Of a stretch of DNA of 64,000 bases, positions 36,706-45,141 are shown one piece after another. The stretch spans positions 52,803-116,802 of IMG/VR virus record IMGVR_UViG_3300010413_000004; one strand, 5' to 3'. The notes beneath the pieces were generated by a model. That model ran no database searches. It was not told where the DNA came from and saw only the letters and a list, made by a program, of their open reading frames with translations. Positions within the stretch are counted from its first letter, which is position 1; each line of letters opens with the position of its first letter. The stretch comes from a virus. The position numbers and the translations under genes are program-made.

Positions 36706-38031
36706 TTAATGTGAATATTTCCCATTTTTATAGTTTTTTAATACTTCTTGTAGCTCTGAGATGTACACCTGCTTCCTAGCATCTTCAGAAGATATCAGCG
36801 AGTTGTATTCTTCCAATGTTTTGAGCGCGTCCTTTAGTTTATCCTCAATCTTACGTTTCTCATCTTCGGTCAACCGGTATATCGGCAAGTCAGCGATGTA
36901 ATCCACATGAATAATCTTTAACGTCTTGAGATAATCTTTTAAGTCTGCTCTCGTTTGTGTCTTTTTTAATTTGCTGCCAACGTTTTTGTCAATTGCTATT
37001 AGAATGTCTCTGTATCGTTGTATCTTTTCTTCAAGAAGTGCAGCTAATCGTTCATAACGTGGTTTATACCAACCAAGTCGCCACATAGTAAATTCAGCAA
37101 TAAGCGTTTCGTAAGGTGTGGACCATACTCGTGAGCCTTCAAAATCGATCACGTTAAGATTCTCAGTAACAGCTCGTTCAAGATTCAACGTTTTGATTAT
37201 CTTTTCATCAGACAATTTCTGCAATTCGCCACGTTTGAATTTGACGAAAATACTAAACTTGTCTTTTGATCTGTCTGTTACATCTACCAACGCTCCATTC
37301 TCTTCCATGTCATATAGGCGTTCCATAACCTTTTCATGAACAGCACCATATGGTAAGTTTGTGATTTCAATGGTTGTTGTGTTGATACGTTTGAATGTTC
37401 CGCGAAATACCCAACGGTCGCCATTCTTACCGACAGCACGTTGATTTGTTGGATTGAAAGTTGGATTCGGTTCTTTGAATCCTTTATCTTGAAGAACTGC
37501 AATTTGGTGTTTAATAATATCACCAAGATCTCTAGGAAGAATACTTGCAGCGAAGCCAACGGCAATGCCTGATTGTGGGTTGATTAGTGCTACAGGTACC
37601 AATGGTAAAAAGTACACTGGTTCGTCAAGAGAGTCGTCATAGTTGAGCGTCATTGGTATGATTTCAATATCACGAAAGACTACATCTTTTGTGAACTCAG
37701 ATACTGTGACCGAAGTGTATCTTGCAGCACCATATGCTGTTGGATTGAGAATAGTTCCAAATGCACCGATTCCTGTCAGTAAAGGAATATTATTACCATA
37801 AGGTGCTGCCAATGTATTAATTGCACCTTCTGGTCCAGTGTGTGGATGGATGGGCATCGTTGCTCCAGCCAGCGCAGCACTTTTGTACTTTTTTCCATCT
37901 CTAGCTGTCCATAGCACGCGTCTGGCTGCCGCTTTAAGCCCATCAGCTGAGTATGGAATAGCACGAGAAGTTATTGTGTATAGAGAATAAAGTTTTCGTT
38001 GTTCTTCGATATATTGAGAGCTTGTTGTCAT
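36706..38031 (-). CDS. 52: DNA topoisomerase II, medium subunit (gp52-like, GyrA family)
   Basis: 441 residues from the ATG at 38031, matching T4 gp52 (442). It starts MTTSSQYIEEQ, then YTITSRAIPYSADGLKAAARRVLW as in the family. The catalytic Tyr lies in GAARYTSV. A Gly-rich segment (GIAVGFAASILPRDL) and a C-terminal coiled coil follow. No clear ribosome-binding site precedes this ATG; a TTG 30 bases up is the alternative. It works with the ATPase subunit at 40612. Confidence 0.92.
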   Translation of the reverse strand: MTTSSQYIEEQRKLYSLYTITSRAIPYSADGLKAAARRVLWTARDGKKYKSAALAGATMPIHPHTGPEGAINTLAAPYGNNIPLLTGIGAFGTILNPTAYGAARYTSVTVSEFTKDVVFRDIEIIPMTLNYDDSLDEPVYFLPLVPVALINPQSGIAVGFAASILPRDLGDIIKHQIAVLQDKGFKEPNPTFNPTNQRAVGKNGDRWVFRGTFKRINTTTIEITNLPYGAVHEKVMERLYDMEENGALVDVTDRSKDKFSIFVKFKRGELQKLSDEKIIKTLNLERAVTENLNVIDFEGSRVWSTPYETLIAEFTMWRLGWYKPRYERLAALLEEKIQRYRDILIAIDKNVGSKLKKTQTRADLKDYLKTLKIIHVDYIADLPIYRLTEDEKRKIEDKLKDALKTLEEYNSLISSEDARKQVYISELQEVLKNYKNGKYSH

Positions 38032-38051
38032 TTTTATTGTTTTTATATTTG

Positions 38052-38813
38052 TTATGACCAATAGGAGTAGATCATTGGCTGAAGCTGCCAGATAGTACTA
38101 TCATCTCGAAACACTTTTCCGAACCGCAACAATTCAACAAGTTCATGTGGAATTGCTGGAGTGTATTTTTCATTCCAATGCTTTTCGCAACCAAGTTTTC
38201 CAAGAATATCTGTTAGCGTATCTTCTAATTTTTTGTTTCTTGTTTGATCGTTAATCGTATCTTTAAACGCTTCTAGTGATCGGTAATGATCAATGAGACC
38301 GTTGATGCCTGAAGGAGCTTCGCCTGTCGTTTTATCTATATATCCTGAATAAGGATAGAAAGGAAAGTTCATCGTTTGGCACCAACTCATCGAATCATTA
38401 CAAGTCGTGGACTCAATGAATCCTTTATCTCGTAGCAGACTATGTAGATAGTAATCTACAGTATTGTCATATTGGTACCACTCGTTGATGTGGCTTAGAG
38501 GCGTAAAACAGATGACATCCGCTAATCCAAACTCTCCATCGTAGGTAATGGTTCTACCAAACTCAATCTCCAATTTACCATTTTGTAGTGCAGACATTGT
38601 CATATACAAGTCAATTGCAAGATCCCCATCGGACTTCTTTTCGTTGAATATAGTTTCGATGTGTTGCTTGTATGCATCATATGAATATCTGTCATCGTCG
38701 TAGCTAGCAAATATTACACTATCTGGATTGAAGCGATTGTCTATTATTTCACCATCGTGATTTTTTACATCAACTAGCCCATACCCCAGAACGTTGTGTA
38801 TTCGTATTCCCAT
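38052..38813 (-). CDS. Hypothetical protein in the topoisomerase region
   Basis: 253 residues, GGAGTG before the ATG and overlap with the preceding gene's stop. It contains many aromatic residues (NEWYQYDNTVDYYLHSLL, FPFYPYSGYID) and no catalytic motif I recognise. No family assigned. Confidence 0.6.
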   Translation of the reverse strand: MGIRIHNVLGYGLVDVKNHDGEIIDNRFNPDSVIFASYDDDRYSYDAYKQHIETIFNEKKSDGDLAIDLYMTMSALQNGKLEIEFGRTITYDGEFGLADVICFTPLSHINEWYQYDNTVDYYLHSLLRDKGFIESTTCNDSMSWCQTMNFPFYPYSGYIDKTTGEAPSGINGLIDHYRSLEAFKDTINDQTRNKKLEDTLTDILGKLGCEKHWNEKYTPAIPHELVELLRFGKVFRDDSTIWQLQPMIYSYWS

Positions 38814-38814
38814 A

Positions 38815-39516
38815 TTACACTCCTTCGCTAATTAAGCGCGCATTTGCAATTCGGATAATATCTTTTAAGTTGACGGGCTTGTAATCGTGCAACTCGCAGC
38901 AAATATTGTAGTGCAGAGGATTACCAGTGTACGGGTTAGGATATGCATGTAAGTGACCATGAACGTTAAACCATGGCAACTTGATGTTGTTCATCGGATA
39001 GTGCGTAAAGACTAAACCGCCTTCGGGTAGGTCAATCTTATAGATCAAGTGAGTTTCGTCAAACTTCAACTTACGCAGATGCTTCCCGTCAAAGTCATGA
39101 TTACCAACAACAAGAATCTTGTATCCGTTGCATTTGTCTAGCAATTCATTAATGAATCCAGTACCCTTAAATCCAATATCTCCAACCCAAATGCTAACAT
39201 CATTAGGACCAACGTATTCGTTAAAGTTGGCTACCAGATGCTCATTCATTTCAGCCGTTGTCGTAAATGGTCGGTTGCTAAACTCGATAATATTTTTGTG
39301 AAAGAAGTGAAGATCGCTCCACACCCAAATGTTTCTGTCATTATCGAGAAGTGGTAGTTCAATCGGTTTCCCAGCACTTTCAGTAAGTGCAATTTGTGTA
39401 GGCAGTGCCTCCCACTTCCCTGGGTGACGAACACGCGTTCGTTTAACTCCATTATACACAACTTCAGATCGAAGCTCTTCCATATACAGCTTACGTAGTT
39501 CTTCAAGTTCATTCAT
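38815..39516 (-). CDS. Metallophosphoesterase
   Basis: 233 residues. Calcineurin-like motifs occur in order: WSDLHFFHKN, GDIGFKG, VVGNHDFDG, VFTHYPMN and VHGHLHAY. These bind the two metals. An extra N-terminal segment of about 65 residues precedes the core. In phages such enzymes act on nucleotides or protein/RNA phosphates; the substrate is unknown. Its ATG overlaps the end of the small gene upstream by eight bases. Confidence 0.88.
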   Translation of the reverse strand: MNELEELRKLYMEELRSEVVYNGVKRTRVRHPGKWEALPTQIALTESAGKPIELPLLDNDRNIWVWSDLHFFHKNIIEFSNRPFTTTAEMNEHLVANFNEYVGPNDVSIWVGDIGFKGTGFINELLDKCNGYKILVVGNHDFDGKHLRKLKFDETHLIYKIDLPEGGLVFTHYPMNNIKLPWFNVHGHLHAYPNPYTGNPLHYNICCELHDYKPVNLKDIIRIANARLISEGV

Positions 39517-39682
39517 AATATTTGCTCATGTCTTCAGATGGCTCCATAAAGCCTTCGGTATTTGTTTCGATATCAACGTAATAGGTTCCCAGTTTGGAAT
39601 CTAAAAGATAAGCTTCAATATCAAAATAATATCCCCCTTTATGGGGTTCTGATTTTTGTTCATTCTTCGCTGTCTGGGTCAT
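39509..39682 (-). CDS. Small hypothetical protein (57 aa)
   Basis: A 57-codon gene fitting exactly between two genes: its ATG lies in the end of the MazG-like gene (GGAG 10 bases upstream) and its stop overlaps the ATG of the metallophosphoesterase gene. It reads MTQTAKNEQKSEPHKGGYYF and then an acidic, aromatic part with YYVDIETNTEGFMEPSED. No family is recognised. Tight packing and the ribosome-binding site make it a likely real gene. Confidence 0.6.
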   Translation of the reverse strand: MTQTAKNEQKSEPHKGGYYFDIEAYLLDSKLGTYYVDIETNTEGFMEPSEDMSKYYE

Positions 39683-40619
39683 AGTTTAACCACTCCGCAT
39701 CATGACTAATTTTTGTATCATAGATAGAAAATTCTGTTATAACCTTTTCCATTTTAAATCTGCTAACTCTCAAACTTTCTTGAAGACGTCGTGATCGCTC
39801 CTCAAATGCTTGGAAAGATTCACTGTAGGAACGAAGAGTAATCATTATGGTATAGGTATCATTACCGTAACGCTTGAATACATTGCGAGATAAATGAGCA
39901 CCGTGAGCCTTACATATGCCTTCGAGTTCCATTTGTCTTTTATCTGAAGATTTTACATTAATATGCGTTTCAAAGTAACAGTTGGGCGGCATCTCTTCAT
40001 CAATATGAAAAATGTTTAGACGTGGAGCTGCTGGATGCCAAGGCACTGTTTCAATTTTTTCGCGGGCGACATCAAAACCTGCATCACTTAATCCGTTTGA
40101 AATTCGTTTCATCTCCTCATATGCACCTCGATTATTACCGAAGTATACGGACGACGTCATAACGTCTTCAAATTTGACTTTTCCGTCAGTGGATTGCAAG
40201 TCTAAGATAATGGGCTTAACATCCAACTGCTTACATGCAGCGATGAAGTCTTCTTTAACTACATCTTTTACAGTAATGTGAATCTCGTAAGGAATGGTCT
40301 TATCTTCAACTTTAAGCGATCGTTCCTGTCGCTCTGCCCACTTCGTTAGTTTCTTGACTACCATTTGTTCAATGTCATCGTCTGAAAAATCCAAGTCATA
40401 GGCGATGGAGATGCTTGCTAGGTAAACATCGACAACCTCTTCCAAAATTTGTTCCTTAGAGATAAATCGGTGAGTGGTACCTTGGGCATTATCAAAAGGT
40501 AGCACAACTTTTGCCAACTCTCCTGTTTCCTCGCTTACTTTGAGTGCCTTTTGAGATATGTTTTTGGTGTCTTGCTGCGACAACTTTTTAATATATTCTG
40601 TCGTATTTTTACTAATCAT
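39660..40619 (-). CDS. MazG-like NTP pyrophosphatase with extra C-terminal domain
   Basis: About 319 residues from the ATG at 40619, which overlaps the topoisomerase stop (ATGATTAG); an ATG at 40655 is possible. The first 95 residues are MazG-like (KALKVSEETGELAKVV with EExxE, then EEVVDVYLASISIAYD). A further 200 residues form a separate domain with YEIHITVKD and FETHINVK, each strand bearing a His. I do not know this domain. MazG enzymes hydrolyse nucleoside triphosphates, sometimes ppGpp-related or modified ones. Confidence 0.78.
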   Translation of the reverse strand: MISKNTTEYIKKLSQQDTKNISQKALKVSEETGELAKVVLPFDNAQGTTHRFISKEQILEEVVDVYLASISIAYDLDFSDDDIEQMVVKKLTKWAERQERSLKVEDKTIPYEIHITVKDVVKEDFIAACKQLDVKPIILDLQSTDGKVKFEDVMTSSVYFGNNRGAYEEMKRISNGLSDAGFDVAREKIETVPWHPAAPRLNIFHIDEEMPPNCYFETHINVKSSDKRQMELEGICKAHGAHLSRNVFKRYGNDTYTIMITLRSYSESFQAFEERSRRLQESLRVSRFKMEKVITEFSIYDTKISHDAEWLNYDPDSEE

Positions 40620-42495
40620 GTTGTAACCATTCTTTTCGTTTGTCAGCGTCATCACTAAAAAGTAATGCTAGCGTTTCTTTCATATTCCCATCATCTATGA
40701 TTGGGATCATCGTATCTGTCTCTCCTGTTAAGATCATTTCCCAGTCTTCGCGGACCATGCTTCCCAACCCTTTGTAGTAAGTCACAGTCCACCCTGTTTT
40801 GTATTTGCGTTGTTTCTCATAATCCATGCGAGTAGTGAAATGTATTCGTTGTTTGCTTTTTGTCAAACAAACATTCGGAGCTACTAACCGATAGATGAAT
40901 GGTTCATAATCAGGATCAAACAATTCTGGCCAGAACTGATAAAACAGATTAACAAATAGAGTAAAAATATCGCCACCATCAACATCAGCATCTGTTGCAA
41001 TAACAACTCTTCCGTATCGTAAATTACTTCTAACAGCTCGTTCTCCTGGAACGAGACCTATAGCAGTTAAGATGTCGGTTATCTTACCCATTTTCAATAG
41101 TTGAGCAACAGTCTTGCCGTAAACGTTGTTGAATTTGCCTCTTGCAGGCAAGACACCTGTAAAGTCTGGATCTCTCGCATCAGTAATCATACTAGCAGCA
41201 GAGTCACCTTCTGTGATTAGAAGTTGACACTTGTGTCGCATTTTGCTGGTAGCATCCATCAAGCCTTCCACTTTCTTTACGTTTTTCTTCTTGTGTTCTT
41301 TTGCCGCTTTCTTATCAGCAGTAGCATGGTGCCGTAAAGTAGCTCGTTCGATAATTACGTCAAACCAATCTTTGTGTTTCTTAGCAAATGTGGACCATTG
41401 GGTTGCAATCATTTCATCCATTTCTTTACGAAGACTTGGTCCTGTCATTCTGGTTTTTGACTGAGCATCATATTCCGGATCGGAGATTTTTAAGTTGCCA
41501 AATATTAACAGATCGCGCCTGATGTCATTTCTGGTTATGATACAATTCTCTTTTTTTGCTCGCTTTTCAAGATGAAAACCTACTTTTGAGCAAAATGCAT
41601 TGAGGAACTGCGTATTACAACTTCCACCATCAAAAAGGAATGAGCTGTTAACCCATGAGAACATCTTTTCATCTACTCCACTATTGAAATCAAATATGAC
41701 GTAGAACTCAATGTTGTCTATTTCAAATTTGAAATAGTTTTTTGAAATTTTTCGTACAACATCATCGAATCCCTTTTTGAATTTGAACTTCTTTTTGTTG
41801 TATTCAGCTGTTACACCAGGATTTGTGAGAGCAATTTCTACTGCTCTATTTTCCATTAGCTCTGCTGGCAGCGTTACATCTGAGAACACTTCTCCATCTA
41901 GCTGAAACCCAATTGATGTTCCTGTTTTATTTTTAGAAGTCGCCGATCGTATGGAAGGACGCGATACGTTTAGTGCTCCGTCAGTAAATTTTTGACGGTA
42001 ACGCTTTCCATCACGATGGATATCAACAGCAAATTCAGTACTGCAGAAACATGTGATGGAGGACCCCATACCATTCATACCAATAACACCAGCACTTTTA
42101 TCTGATACGAAGTTTCTACCTGATCGCAAAGAGCCGAACACTACTTCGGGAGTATATTTTCCCGTTTCGTGTTTCCCAATTGGTACTCCTCTACCATTAT
42201 CGGAGATTGTGTACGTCCCCAACAACGGTTGAGCTTCAATGGTAATGTGTTTATTAGCTGACGTTGTTTGAGCAAACTCGTCGATACAGTTATCAATGAT
42301 CTCACCAACACACTTATATGCTGCAGGAACAAATGAAACAGTCTGCAGATGAAAGTCGCCATTGGAGAAAATTGGAATCTCATATTCATGAACAGCTGTA
42401 CTGCCAGCATATACCGGTAGTCGCAACCTTACGTGGTCACGATCGGACAGGACTTGAATATCTTTTTCTGTGTATTCTTTTTTCTTTCTTACCAT
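40612..42495 (-). CDS. 39: DNA topoisomerase II, large subunit (gp39/gp60 fused, GyrB family)
   Basis: 627 residues in one frame, so gp39 and gp60 are fused, unlike in T4. GHKL ATPase motifs: GEIIDNCIDEF, DNGRGVPIG and GVIGMNGMGSS. The TOPRIM part has LITEGDSAASMI and TDADVDGG, with PARGKFNNVYG between. It relaxes DNA with the gp52-like subunit. It ends in TAG, directly followed in frame by TAA. Confidence 0.94.
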   Translation of the reverse strand: MVRKKKEYTEKDIQVLSDRDHVRLRLPVYAGSTAVHEYEIPIFSNGDFHLQTVSFVPAAYKCVGEIIDNCIDEFAQTTSANKHITIEAQPLLGTYTISDNGRGVPIGKHETGKYTPEVVFGSLRSGRNFVSDKSAGVIGMNGMGSSITCFCSTEFAVDIHRDGKRYRQKFTDGALNVSRPSIRSATSKNKTGTSIGFQLDGEVFSDVTLPAELMENRAVEIALTNPGVTAEYNKKKFKFKKGFDDVVRKISKNYFKFEIDNIEFYVIFDFNSGVDEKMFSWVNSSFLFDGGSCNTQFLNAFCSKVGFHLEKRAKKENCIITRNDIRRDLLIFGNLKISDPEYDAQSKTRMTGPSLRKEMDEMIATQWSTFAKKHKDWFDVIIERATLRHHATADKKAAKEHKKKNVKKVEGLMDATSKMRHKCQLLITEGDSAASMITDARDPDFTGVLPARGKFNNVYGKTVAQLLKMGKITDILTAIGLVPGERAVRSNLRYGRVVIATDADVDGGDIFTLFVNLFYQFWPELFDPDYEPFIYRLVAPNVCLTKSKQRIHFTTRMDYEKQRKYKTGWTVTYYKGLGSMVREDWEMILTGETDTMIPIIDDGNMKETLALLFSDDADKRKEWLQHD

Positions 42496-42496
42496 A

Positions 42497-43537
42497 TTAG
42501 TTCTTATTTTTACAGTAAATGCTTACGTTAGTTTGTGCTGTAAATCCATCGGCTGTATTATCAGCCAACGTCTTCATAACATACAATAGACCGTATTTGT
42601 TAACAGCCTCATTCATATCTTTACAGTTGCCAATATCTGGTGTACTAACATTCCAACCAGCTTTAATAGCTCGTTTCGCAGCTATTTGACCATCCCCAAA
42701 CTGGTCAGGAATGTATACTTTTTTGCGTCTCGATCGGTTGAGCCACATTTGTTGAGCTTTCGATATGTCATTGCCCAGAAGAGCAACTCCTCCGATACTT
42801 TTTGCATCAAAGAAACCTTCACACACATATAGTGGTTCGTCAGTGTCTTTAAAAAGTTCACCGAACCCATAAAGTACTTTATCTTTGTCAACTGGAGGAC
42901 TCTCATACTTTTTTGTTTTGGTCCCAACAAGATCGCGCCCTTGATAAAAGATAAGTTTCTGGTCTTTATATATTGGAATGATTAATCGACCCAACCACTT
43001 CCTCATCTTCGGGTCAGAAGGAATTGAGGAAAGCATAAATGGATAACTAGACGGATCAATTTTTCGATCGTGAATCAAGTAATCTCTTGCTATGATTGCC
43101 CATTTATCATTCTCGCCCGCTTCACTCAGGAGATAGAATGATTCAGGGACAGGTAAGTCTTTTGGTTCAATGTTGATTGGTGCAGCAGTTTTGGAACTTT
43201 TATTTTTTCCATCCTGCCGATTTTTGAGATTAGTGAATAGTACTTGTTGCCATTCTTCTTTTGGAACACCAAAATCATTTAGCACTGTTATCATGCTTGG
43301 TGATAACTCACTATCCACAGCTGGATCGTATGTGGCTTTGTGACCGCAGTTGAAGCAGTTGTAACCTACTGCTTCACCTTCAAACTTAAACCCTCCTCGA
43401 TTGCCCTTGCGGCCATGATCGTTGCACACTTTGCATAATACATGATACCATCCTTTGCTGCTTGGTATGGCTGGGAGAGGGATATAATTTCTGATAACTT
43501 GTTCTAATGTGACGGATTCCATTTCTATATTATCCAC
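42497..43537 (-). CDS. 61: DNA primase (gp61-like, zinc ribbon plus TOPRIM)
   Basis: 346 residues with GTG at 43537, or 341 from the ATG at 43522. The N-terminal zinc ribbon has CKVCNDHGRKG and YNCFNCGHKA. A TOPRIM core follows: PLYVCEGFFDAKSI with the catalytic Glu, then a VYIPDQFGDGQIAAKRAIKA motif. It makes RNA primers for lagging-strand synthesis with the helicase at 27429. T4 gp61 is 342 residues. Confidence 0.9.
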   Translation of the reverse strand: MDNIEMESVTLEQVIRNYIPLPAIPSSKGWYHVLCKVCNDHGRKGNRGGFKFEGEAVGYNCFNCGHKATYDPAVDSELSPSMITVLNDFGVPKEEWQQVLFTNLKNRQDGKNKSSKTAAPINIEPKDLPVPESFYLLSEAGENDKWAIIARDYLIHDRKIDPSSYPFMLSSIPSDPKMRKWLGRLIIPIYKDQKLIFYQGRDLVGTKTKKYESPPVDKDKVLYGFGELFKDTDEPLYVCEGFFDAKSIGGVALLGNDISKAQQMWLNRSRRKKVYIPDQFGDGQIAAKRAIKAGWNVSTPDIGNCKDMNEAVNKYGLLYVMKTLADNTADGFTAQTNVSIYCKNKN

Positions 43538-43567
43538 GAAATCCGCACATTAGACAACGTTAGATGG

Positions 43568-44224
43568 TTAGGAAGTCGCCCGTCTTGCTCGTTTCTTCGG
43601 AGCAGCTTTTTTGGTTTTAGCCTTTTCTTCACGTTCCTTTTCTAGCTCTTTTTCTTCGTGCTCTTGCTTGATAATCTCTACCATGTTTTCCAGTCTTGAA
43701 CGGATTTCGGTAGAGTGGATCCACAGATCATCACCACGTAGAATTCCTTCTAGTTCATCTTCGGTAAGGAACGGTACATAAATGTCTTGAGCAAGGTCAT
43801 TGAACCATTTAATTGTTGCACTTAGTTGTGCGATTTGTTCATTGCCTTTGCCCCATGTACCTCCACTATAATTGTGGAACATCATCATGCAGTTATCGTG
43901 AACAATAAACTCATCTGCAGCAAGGAAAATTAGTGTTCCGAGCGAATGTGCTTCTGATTCCAAACTACAAACCACATGAGCTTCCGATGCACGCATTGCG
44001 TTTACCAATTGAACGCCCGTGTCTAATCGACCACCAGGAGTGTTGAGGTGAATATGTACAATGTCGTGAGGTGCTGCGGATCTAATTTGGTGAATCATTG
44101 CAATGTAATGAGTTGGGTCTGCAATGCTTTGGCTTAGGTAATAATGGTGAATCTTGCTCGTGATTTGTTGCTCGTAATACTCGTAGGGTTTACTTTCTTC
44201 AATATCGTTCTCAATTGCAGACAT
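43568..44224 (-). CDS. ClpP-like serine protease
   Basis: 218 residues. The ClpP fold is visible: HLNTPGGRLDTGVQLVNAM, the nucleophile S94 in EAHSLGTL, H117 in MMFHNYSGG and Asp in RGDDLWI near 166, close to E. coli ClpP spacing. A Lys/Ala/Arg-rich C-terminal tail of 25 residues is extra. In phages such proteins can be prohead proteases, but no head genes are near. It lies directly downstream of the tmRNA, facing the same way, which suggests a link to tagged proteins. Confidence 0.85.
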   Translation of the reverse strand: MSAIENDIEESKPYEYYEQQITSKIHHYYLSQSIADPTHYIAMIHQIRSAAPHDIVHIHLNTPGGRLDTGVQLVNAMRASEAHVVCSLESEAHSLGTLIFLAADEFIVHDNCMMMFHNYSGGTWGKGNEQIAQLSATIKWFNDLAQDIYVPFLTEDELEGILRGDDLWIHSTEIRSRLENMVEIIKQEHEEKELEKEREEKAKTKKAAPKKRARRATS

Positions 44225-44260
44225 ATAGCTTCTCTTATGATTATAATGTTGGAAAGTCTA

Positions 44261-44602
44261 GGGAGTCTTTCGACTCCCACGACTAAATTGCGATCGTTTT
44301 GTTATAAGGTGATCAACCTCAATGGATTAAGCTGCGAGAGCAACATCTCCATAGAATGCATTGTCGTTTGCATTTGTGTTTAGTTTAGTGTTAACGTCTT
44401 CTGTGACGCATTGTCCGGTCATCTTTCGCTACCCTGTCGAAACCGGGACATCCCCATCATAAGCATATTAACTCACTAAGAATTTTTGTGATTTAAAGTA
44501 GATAACTATACCTTCCTTCTACTTATTAATACGCTTATGGTGGAGATGGCGGGAATCGAACCCGCGTCCACGGCATTTACTCAATTTCCTTCACACAATG
44601 AT
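44261..44602 (-). ncRNA. ssrA: Circularly permuted two-piece tmRNA
   Basis: On the minus strand the acceptor piece comes first. Its T-arm GCGGG-TTCGATT-CCCGC (44549-44565) is followed by CATCTCC, A and CCA ending at 44538. After an 82-base intervening segment the coding piece begins at 44455 with GGGGATG, which pairs over seven bases with CATCTCC; then comes GGTTTCGACAGGG, the tmRNA 5' signature. The intervening segment's ends pair over 12 bases, extending the acceptor stem. The tag frame (44371-44327) reads ANDNAFYGDVALAA then TAA. ACAATG after the acceptor half can pair with CATTGT in the acceptor piece. A GGGAGTC-GAAA-GACTCCC hairpin closes the 3' end. The 5' and 3' ends are estimates. Confidence 0.92.
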
Positions 44603-44607
44603 AGTTA

Positions 44608-44615
44608 TATTTATA
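44608..44615 (-). promoter_or_regulatory. Late promoter box TATAAATA for the tmRNA
   Basis: TATAAATA on the minus strand, with the expected start near 44602, right before the acceptor piece of the tmRNA and after the stop of the Acb1-like gene. Confidence 0.6.
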
Positions 44616-44634
44616 CTATTTTATCGAAAAGTTA

Positions 44635-45132
44635 TCAACTGTTATCTTTTGCCCAGTTGAGGTTCAGATCTTCAGAATATTCCCCGTTGATTTGAATGTC
44701 CTTTTCGAAATCTGGTAAATCAGACACCTTCAAGTTTCCGACGTCATAAGAAAGCGTGATATGCGGCTTATATTTGTCGTAATCGTACGTTGCATTATGC
44801 TCTTTCATGAGATAATCGTGACGTTCGGATAATTCGGGGCACTCATATAGTAAAACTAGACACATCGATACTTTACCATCTTCATCAGGTTGAGATGGCC
44901 ACTTTTCCATTTTAACAGGAGTCCCTTTAAAAAGGGGAACGTATTCTTTTTTAGGTTCATACTTTGGCAGATATTTGCGGCTGTACAATAGCGTAGTGTG
45001 CAATTTATCCGAATCTACGGGGTTCGGAATATCAGCAGTTTTAATGTAATCGCTTATATCTTTAACTGTATCGTCACTGAATGTCACGCCAGCATATGTT
45101 CCTTTTTGGTTGTTTACTTCTGATAACATCAT
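44635..45132 (-). CDS. acb1: Acb1-like anti-CBASS 2H phosphoesterase
   Basis: 165 residues. Two HxT motifs, LHTTLLYSRKY (H45, T47) and KPHITLSYDVG (H124, T126), sit at spacing close to the catalytic residues of T4 Acb1 (gp57B; H44/T46/H113/T115 as I recall). Other matches to the family pattern include KGTYAGVTF, IPNPV, CLVLLYECPELSERH and EYSEDLNLNW. Acb1 enzymes cut cyclic oligonucleotide signals and so disable CBASS defence. AGGAAG precedes the ATG. It lies between the DHFR gene and the tmRNA promoter. Confidence 0.88.
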   Translation of the reverse strand: MMLSEVNNQKGTYAGVTFSDDTVKDISDYIKTADIPNPVDSDKLHTTLLYSRKYLPKYEPKKEYVPLFKGTPVKMEKWPSQPDEDGKVSMCLVLLYECPELSERHDYLMKEHNATYDYDKYKPHITLSYDVGNLKVSDLPDFEKDIQINGEYSEDLNLNWAKDNS

Positions 45133-45141
45133 TTTTACTTC

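Noticed and set aside
36687-36706. Hairpin ATCCTTGT / ACAAGGAT after the topoisomerase medium subunit gene
   Set aside because: No T-run follows on the transcribed strand, so it is not supported as a terminator.
43568-44224. Calling the ClpP-like protein a prohead protease
   Set aside because: No portal, scaffold or capsid gene is adjacent, and it is next to the tmRNA among nucleotide genes; the possibility remains but is not supported here.
44225-44634. One-piece tmRNA
   Set aside because: The 3' half lies upstream of the 5' half on the transcribed strand, and no other 5' or 3' half is nearby; only a permuted gene fits.
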